Below are positions 59,001-64,000 of a stretch of 64,000 nt of DNA, in pieces. Position 1 is the first letter of the stretch. Each line of letters begins with the position of its first letter. The DNA comes from Urophycis tenuis. Lineage: Eukaryota; Chordata; Actinopteri; Gadiformes; Phycidae. The notes under the pieces are model-generated. The model was given only the letters and a program-made list of their open reading frames with translations, did no database searches and was not told where the DNA came from. A program made the translations under genes and the position numbers. The stretch covers positions 6,952,492 to 7,016,491 of the forward strand of contig JAXIVH010000018.1 in NCBI GenBank assembly GCA_036785325.1. The letters are read 5' to 3'.

Positions 59001-62000
59001 CGAAAAGAAAGGGTGAATACATGGAAACCATGTCCATCTGATTCAACAATGACCCAGAAGGTGCTTGGCTCAAGCCCAGGCTTATTACTTGTAGTGGTGA
59101 TGACCAAATGGGGTGGCTCCAGTAGGACAAGCCGGAGTGCAGCTTGTATTGACCTTGTTTTATCAGAGGTGCTCGTCCTCCCTCTGGCCAGTGATCCTCC
59201 CTCCTGTTTCTGTACTCCTCTTCTCCTTGGCTGTGTGTCTCTGTGTGAAGGGGGGGGGGGGGGGGGGTCACACACAGACACACAGCCGTGGATGGGATGA
59301 GTTTGTCTCTTCTCTGACTCTTCAGTGTAGAGACACACCTCTGACCTCAGCGCTGTAACTGGACACGTGTGGGCCTTTCCCCCTCGCCTTCACTCTTTTT
59401 GTCTGGCTCCCTCTAGGGCGTGTTCCCTAATGCCTCCCACGTCCCTGCCCAAAAGAATGTCAACAAAGCATCTGTTTGTCTGTCTGTAGGCTGTATCCGC
59501 GAATGTTACCGCCAAAGGATGGTGCAATCTCCATGTGTCAATAGTCATGTTATCCCCACAAACTGCATTAATAACCGTCAATAAAGATTTTGGGGCTACT
59601 AGGGACATTTGTTAGGTTGCATCAGGTTTGAAGTGTCCTGAGGAAAGGAGCAAAGTGGAGCACATGGTCTGCTGTCACAGGTCTCTGCAGTGCTGTTTGC
59701 TCCAGCAGCATCCTTCTGGAGTGGTGGTGTCACAGTGACTCTGCATTTTCTTTGCTCTCTTGTAATCTTCCAAGTTACCATAGTGTTGTTGATTGACCAA
59801 ATTGTATACTGACCATTGAGACAGACAGACACACACTTACACACACACACACAATGTGTATACTCTATTCCCCTGATTGTGCATATTTGATATATGTCTG
59901 GATGATGGAGATGGGGGAGGACGGGGGGAGACTAGAATGGAGGCGGCACTCTTTTGAGCTACGTTTTGCGATGGAGAGATGTCTTGTAGGTTTGAGTGTG
60001 AGGTCTCCCACCGCCCATTCTAAGCCATCACTGCAGACATGAGCCTGTCCCACACATGCCCAAGGTGTTCACTGTCATCATCATTCCCCCCCATCCTCAT
60101 CATCGCCGTCATGGATAGCAGACGACCCGTTCCTGCACATAGACATGTCATTTTGCCAACGCGGTTTACAAAATGCGTGTGTGCGTGGATGTTTGCATGT
60201 GTGTGTGTGTGTCTCCCATCATCCTGTCTAAACTGGCCTTCCCTCCCTCTGCGTAGGTTGAGGTAGTGACACGGACGGTGTCCTGCCCACCCATCGTCAA
60301 GCAGGTTCGAGACTCTCAGAGACTCCCCGTAAGTTGGCCCTGACAGCTGCCCCGGGGGGGTGGTGGGGGGTGAAGCCTGTCCACACACATACATACACAT
60401 CCACCCACCTGTAGACTGGTCACTGATAGACGCTCTGCAGGCTCACAACAAATGCTTTCTGACCATTATGGCTACTTTTGAAGACGACAACAAAACGACA
60501 GTCGACCTCCTCACTTATTGCACATTCATCATTCAGTCATGGCATTCAGAGGCACTGCTCCTGTGACACGTAGATAAAGAGTTACTGTTTGACCAAGGGT
60601 GTAGTGGGATCAGGGTCTGGGTTTCAATGAACACCGCTGGGCTGTTTGCTGATGATAATGTCCTGCGTACTGCAGGTTTTGGGAATGGTATGGACCTCTG
60701 CTTGTGTTGTGTCAACTATAGGGTGTTCATTAATTCTGCATGGTGTGACAAGTGATTCATTTCCTCCTTGGGATTGCAGTGTTTTTAATGTATTTTTCTT
60801 TAACATTACACCTCCAGTCTTTCCTACTGTTAACGTTGCTTCCACAGCTTGGGATTTTTACCAATATTGGGGATATCCTGTGGTTATTTTGCGTTCCAGC
60901 TTGCATTTTAAAATATTGTGATATGTAAAATCAAATGTATAACCATATCTTTATCATTGCCCATAAAAGGGTTCCTGATCTTGTATGAAAAGGCATGTAG
61001 CCGTACACATGCTCCATACTGTCCTCTGCTCAACGTCTTACATGCCATTTAGCATAACAAAGTAGGAATGTCACAATACCTGTACTTGGTGTCAGCACCA
61101 AATGGAAGTGTAGTAATGCCAAATAGCTGATGAAATATCGTATACATAATTAATAAAAACAAGCTGTTTCATAAACAAATGTAACTTTCAAATGACGGGG
61201 ACCTGGGCTGTTTTGATCACAGCACAATCAGCCATTTATCCGTGTGACAGGCAACATCAAATTCTATGTGAAGTACATCTAGGTTCTTATTTTAGCAATG
61301 ACTTTGTCTCCAAGTATCTGGGTATTGTGGCATCATTACTTTTCCTCATTCACCCCTTAGCCTGCTCGGTTTCTCATACATTTTCAAGCCATCCCAAAAC
61401 CTCTCTGTAACGTCTGCTTGGGCAACCACTGTACACAAGGGCATGAGAACTTCTCCAAGTATGTTTCTTATTGACGCAGATCAGCAGACACACACACAGC
61501 AGGGAAGGTGAAAAAGATCAGGCATACTGATAAATCGTTGAAATTACCAGAATTAAACTGAAACTGAACAATTTCTGTTGGAGGCCCAAGGCAGAACATG
61601 GAACAGTGAGAATGCCCTCTTCAGATGATGGCTCTACTGGGAGCCCACGATGAGCAGCAATCATCAACTGCATTTGAAATTATTGGGTTAACTTGCCCCC
61701 CCTGTATGACATACATTGAAATGAAATGATTTACTTCAACTGCCAAATGTGGGTTGAGAAGATTAGGATTTGCCTACTTGTCCCTAATGTTGTACCCCCG
61801 GTTGCCTTTTTTGGAAACTTAAACCAACTAGAATAGATTGTGTGGCACTGAAGCCTGTTTCACTGGGTTTCTATAGGTGGGCCGATGTGTTGTGGGCTTC
61901 ATGAAGCCATGGTGGTTATTCTTGTGTGGGCTCATGTGTGTGCTTGAGGAAAAGAAAGCTCAGCCTAGGTAGTGGGTACTTTAATTTGACTTCTCTGACT

Positions 62001-62809
62001 CCTGGGGAGAATGTGTGTGTCCTCATCCCTTTTCTGGTGTCCAGTTCAAAGCTAAAGTCGGTTGACAGGCACGGCTGTCGATGACACATAATCGTTAAAA
62101 AGTGAAGTGTGCACCAAGAAGAATTGCATGTGTTGCATGTCGCTTTTTGTGTGAGCAGAGTACAAAGTAAAGTAAAGTGCTTCTGGACTGGGCCTGAAGG
62201 TGTCTAAACACTGAGTACTATTCTTTGTAATCAGTTATCATGATGGAACCAAATGAAGGGAGTGCTTGGTAAAATACCCATTCAAATGAACAGATTGGGT
62301 AGAGCTTCATTTCTATTTTACATTAGCTCCAGGTTGCCGTTGGAGTTTGACCCACCTTTAATTCATGAGGCAGTCTTGAGTCGTGATGTCCAGGAATTAA
62401 TGTGATTTAAAACAGCGTATGTGCTCAGCACTGGGCAATACCCTACCATCCGTCATCAGTAGCTGCTGACTCTTGAGATACTTGGCATTTAGCCCAACTG
62501 CTGAAAGAAACTGAGAGCCCAATGTTTAGTCTTCTAGACTTGTAGCCACAGTGCCTGGGTCCAGCCTCCACACTGGTCTCCACCCGCCTCGCTGTGTAGA
62601 GGCAGCCCATCCCCACCTGGACCTCCTCTGTGTTGACCCCCCTGTGCTCCTCCTCCAGCCCCCCAAGAGGACGGCCGTGAAGAAGGAGCCCAAGGAGAAG
62701 AAGGAGAGCAACGAGGAGAGCAAGGAGAACCTGAAGGCCAAGTCAGACGATTCTGGGGAGGAGAAGAACGGAGAGGAGGACTCCCAAAAGAATGGGCAGA
62801 AGAAAAAAG
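36526..62809 (+). CDS. larp1: La-related protein 1, N-terminal exons (gene continues past window)
   Basis: LARP1 is a cytosolic RNA-binding protein that binds the cap and 5' terminal oligopyrimidine tract of ribosomal-protein mRNAs downstream of mTORC1. Coding exons seen: 36526-36910 (starts MATQVEALLP; contains APPPKVNPWTKK and ends VNGQAH), 56021-56085 (PAKVVRAGNPPRPRRGG), 56453-56518 (VGDFGDANNWPTPGEIA), probably 60257-60328, and 62659-62809 (KSDDSGEEKNGEED, ending GQKKK). All junctions are GT-AG and phases agree (1, 0, 0, 0, 1). The ATG has G at -3 and +4. The blocks match the known order in vertebrate LARP1 N-termini. The La motif, RRM-like and DM15 domains lie beyond 64000. The middle of exon 1 (residues about 25-100) is low-complexity, Gln/Asn/Glu/Lys-rich. 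Symbol chosen over larp1b because of the N-terminus. Confidence 0.92.
36911..48327 (+). other. larp1 intron 1, proximal part
   Basis: No further coding exon recognised in 11 kb. Mostly unique-looking AT-rich DNA. 41980-41999 has a short ggctagggttagggtt motif. 45243-45470 begins cagagcttctcaaatgggtg and looks like the end of a hAT element with a short frame (MDAIENAENIPSSVKACL), at low confidence. Poly-C is present near 45970. Confidence 0.45.
48336..49405 (-). mobile_element. hAT deletion derivative, complete ends
   Basis: 1070-bp element flanked by perfect 8-bp duplications ttcaccac (48328-48335 and 49406-49413), the hAT signature length. The left end is cagtgttgtgctagttactg; the complement of the right end begins cagtgttgggtagaaacgcg. 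Subterminal DNA at both ends is crowded with gttac/gtaac motifs, likely transposase-binding repeats. It retains a BED-finger first coding region on the minus strand but no catalytic domain, so it moved, if at all, using another element's transposase. A GT/G-run tract (48896-48950) lies inside it. Confidence 0.9.
48708..49142 (-). pseudogene. BED-type zinc finger remnant of a ZBED hAT transposase
   Basis: Minus-strand frame with KISFYSWKYSKCFQLESKG, then VRCKLCPGSK and NLLKHIEKRH. Together these give the C-X2-C ... H-X4-H arrangement of BED fingers, the DNA-binding N-terminus of ZBED transposases. After the His pair the frame runs straight into a (CA)n tract (HTHTPTPPPP) and Arg-rich low-complexity, so the rest of the transposase has been deleted. 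Confidence 0.8.
49968..50008. repeat. (AT)n microsatellite
   Basis: About 20 AT units in larp1 intron 1. Confidence 0.95.
50255..50513 (-). mobile_element. tRNA-derived SINE with LINE-type tail
   Basis: On the minus strand it begins gtagctcagtgggtagag (tRNA A-box-like), continues with ggtggttcgatcccc (B-box-like) and ends tgtaagtcgctttggacaaa followed by ctaaatgccctaaatgtac, the tail common in teleost SINEs. It contains a perfect 15-bp hairpin (50342-50356 and 50366-50380). Not a functional tRNA: the cloverleaf pairings outside the boxes are absent. Confidence 0.8.
50514..56020 (+). other. larp1 intron 1, distal part
   Basis: No exon found before 56021. 52466-53040 begins gggttctttcacaccaggga and may be a degraded short DNA transposon, but I could not match a second terminus. 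A (GT)n run lies at 54256-54291. Confidence 0.4.
56519..60256 (+). other. larp1 intron 3
   Basis: No exon recognised. Contains a 13-bp inverted repeat at 57780-57806 (agttctgcaattt and complement), short GT/CA runs (57995-58025), a Harbinger-like MITE (58358-58815) and a run of about 18 G at 59250-59267. Confidence 0.45.
58358..58815. mobile_element. PIF/Harbinger-like MITE
   Basis: 458 bp flanked by TTA on both sides (58355-58357 and 58816-58818), the 3-bp target expected for PIF/Harbinger. The termini are inverted: aggctgagttatggttctgc on the left, and the complement of the right end reads aggctgggttatgctt. Inner inverted matches continue (gcgttgcgtcaacgcgg near the right). No coding sequence. 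Confidence 0.7.
60257..60328 (+). other. larp1: probable additional (possibly alternative) larp1 exon
   Basis: 72-bp open segment (VEVVTRTVSCPPIVKQVRD, then SQRLP) with a strong acceptor (ccttccctccctctgcgtag) and donor (cccc|gtaagt). It is exactly 24 codons in phase 0, matching the flanking exons, so it can be included or skipped without changing frame. The position agrees with the linker between NWPTPGEIA and the PPK block of vertebrate LARP1, but the residues are not ones I recognise from human LARP1. Confidence 0.55.
60329..62658 (+). other. larp1 intron 4
   Basis: Between the candidate exon at 60257 and the exon at 62659. No coding or transposon motif could be supported. Confidence 0.45.
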
Positions 62810-64000
62810 GTAAATTTTTTAAGGTTGTTTTTGGATGGAGATATCATTCCTTTAGTATCCATCTAACTGAAGCCGTATCACACACACACATCGTTATACA
62901 TCCCAATGGGCATACATTTTTGAGGGTCAACACAGTTGCAAGCGTTGTGGTATTTTTGCTTTTGAGTCCCGTATTCCAAGGCAGGACAACATATGAATGT
63001 TAAGACCAATGACATCATGTGGCCGTTGGCCTACATCTCCTAATGGGATGGATGCAGCCAGTGGCTGTCCCGGACCCTACTTGGTCGCTAGCTTCTGAAA
63101 CCTTGTGCTGAAAAACATGTTGTGGGCCCCAGACCTGTGTAGGTCCTGAACATCACCCAATACCTTTTATTATATTGTATACCGTACATGAAATATTAAC
63201 TATACATTTTTAAGAGGTGGTAAAACGCCTGATAAACCAATAAGGTTTTTTGTCACAATGTCCAGGTTGAAACCCAGCCAGCAAATCAACTCAAGTTGTA
63301 AATGTTTGAAGTTGTTAACAGCACCTCCAAGCCAGCTAGGTTAAGTCAGAGCATTATCTACTGTTAAAGATGATCCTGTACAGTTTATTTTTTTCCCTCT
63401 TCAGTCTCCATTTCCTAGAAAACCTGGTCAGTGAATTACTTTAAACAGGAACCATCCCTACTTGGTGTGTTCCTGACATGGCGTTTGGTTTGCTCAGGCC
63501 TGAGCATGACACAGCACTGCACTGTGACATGTGGCCTGCCCTACAGGCCTCCGCAAGATACTCTCACTTTTCTTCTTTTTCTTTTTTCTCAAACTGAAGC
63601 CAAGCAAGTGGGAGGCGTTCAGTAAGAGGTGGGGTGGGAGTTAGGGTTAGCGGCAGTGAAAGGCTCCAATTACAGCCAAGTAAGTCAGTGGGTGTTTTCT
63701 GACCTTCAGAACAGGATCACTCTAGAGGGTTAAAAAAAAATGCTTTACTCTTGGACTCCTACACTCCCCTGCTTTCTTTTTCTCATGTCCCTTTAGGTGT
63801 ATATCTCTCTGTTCTCTCCCAGTCTCTCTCGCTGTGTGTCTCTCCCTCTCTTCGCTCCTTCTCTCAAACTACACAGTCAGCAGATAAGCACATGGCCACG
63901 TCATTTTAATTTTTCAACTTTTGTTAGTGGCTTCCTCCCATCTCTGCACACTCCCCTCTGCCAGACCCTCCCTCTGCCTGCAGCGTGCTGGCTCCCCCTG
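62810..64000 (+). other. larp1 intron 5, start
   Basis: Follows the donor gtaaat after the Lys-rich exon. No LARP1 exon encoding the expected next block was found before the window ends. It includes a pyrimidine-rich stretch (63770-63860) and a short ttagggttagcgg motif at 63641. Confidence 0.5.

Noticed and set aside
59418..59480. Extra larp1 exon (VFPNASHVPAQKNVNK)
   Set aside because: A reasonable acceptor precedes it, but there is no GT donor in a workable phase and no similarity to LARP1.

Overview
The window is vertebrate nuclear DNA, almost certainly from a ray-finned fish. It holds two split protein-coding genes with GT-AG introns, dense CA/GT, TA and CTGT microsatellites, and a transposon mix typical of teleosts: hAT, Tc1/mariner, PIF/Harbinger-like, Ty3/Gypsy, BEL/Pao, L2/CR1-type LINEs, a LINE with a restriction-like endonuclease, and a tRNA-derived SINE. 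I see no prokaryotic or organellar features, no CRISPR array and no rRNA. The species cannot be named from sequence alone.

Layout. 1-2.5 kb: a decayed hAT transposase broken by two short inverted-repeat elements, one with a TTAGGG-like core. 2.9-5.8 kb: a 5'-truncated minus-strand LINE with a long open RT plus restriction-like-endonuclease frame. 7.9-12.4 kb: hpgd (15-hydroxyprostaglandin dehydrogenase), minus strand, seven coding exons, 259 codons, all catalytic residues present; its fourth intron carries a Tc1 fragment and a probable 1.7-kb solo LTR. 12.65-21.4 kb: a ZMYM1-like hAT relic split by a young, nearly intact Ty3/Gypsy element with LTRs about 99% alike. 21.4-23.6 kb: an internally deleted L2 LINE. 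24.6-25.5 kb: an antisense BEL/Pao relic. 27.1-29.0 kb: another hAT relic and a minus-strand LINE 3' end. 29.5-36 kb: microsatellite-rich DNA with one unrecognised cysteine-containing frame and a weak candidate terminal exon.

36.1-64 kb: the CpG-rich promoter and first coding exons of larp1 on the plus strand (exon 1 at 36526-36910, then exons at 56021, 56453, probably 60257, and 62659). The gene runs off the right edge before the La motif. Its 19-kb first intron contains a 1.07-kb hAT deletion derivative with a perfect 8-bp target duplication and a retained BED finger, plus a SINE; its third intron has a Harbinger-like MITE.

The two host genes diverge and show no functional link: hpgd inactivates prostaglandins, while LARP1 controls translation and stability of TOP mRNAs. 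Most of the remaining structure is layered transposon insertion, and much of it can be ordered in time by nesting. I found no convincing new host system. The best candidates for something little described are the TTAGGG-core inverted-repeat element and the cysteine-rich frame at 29.5-29.7 kb.
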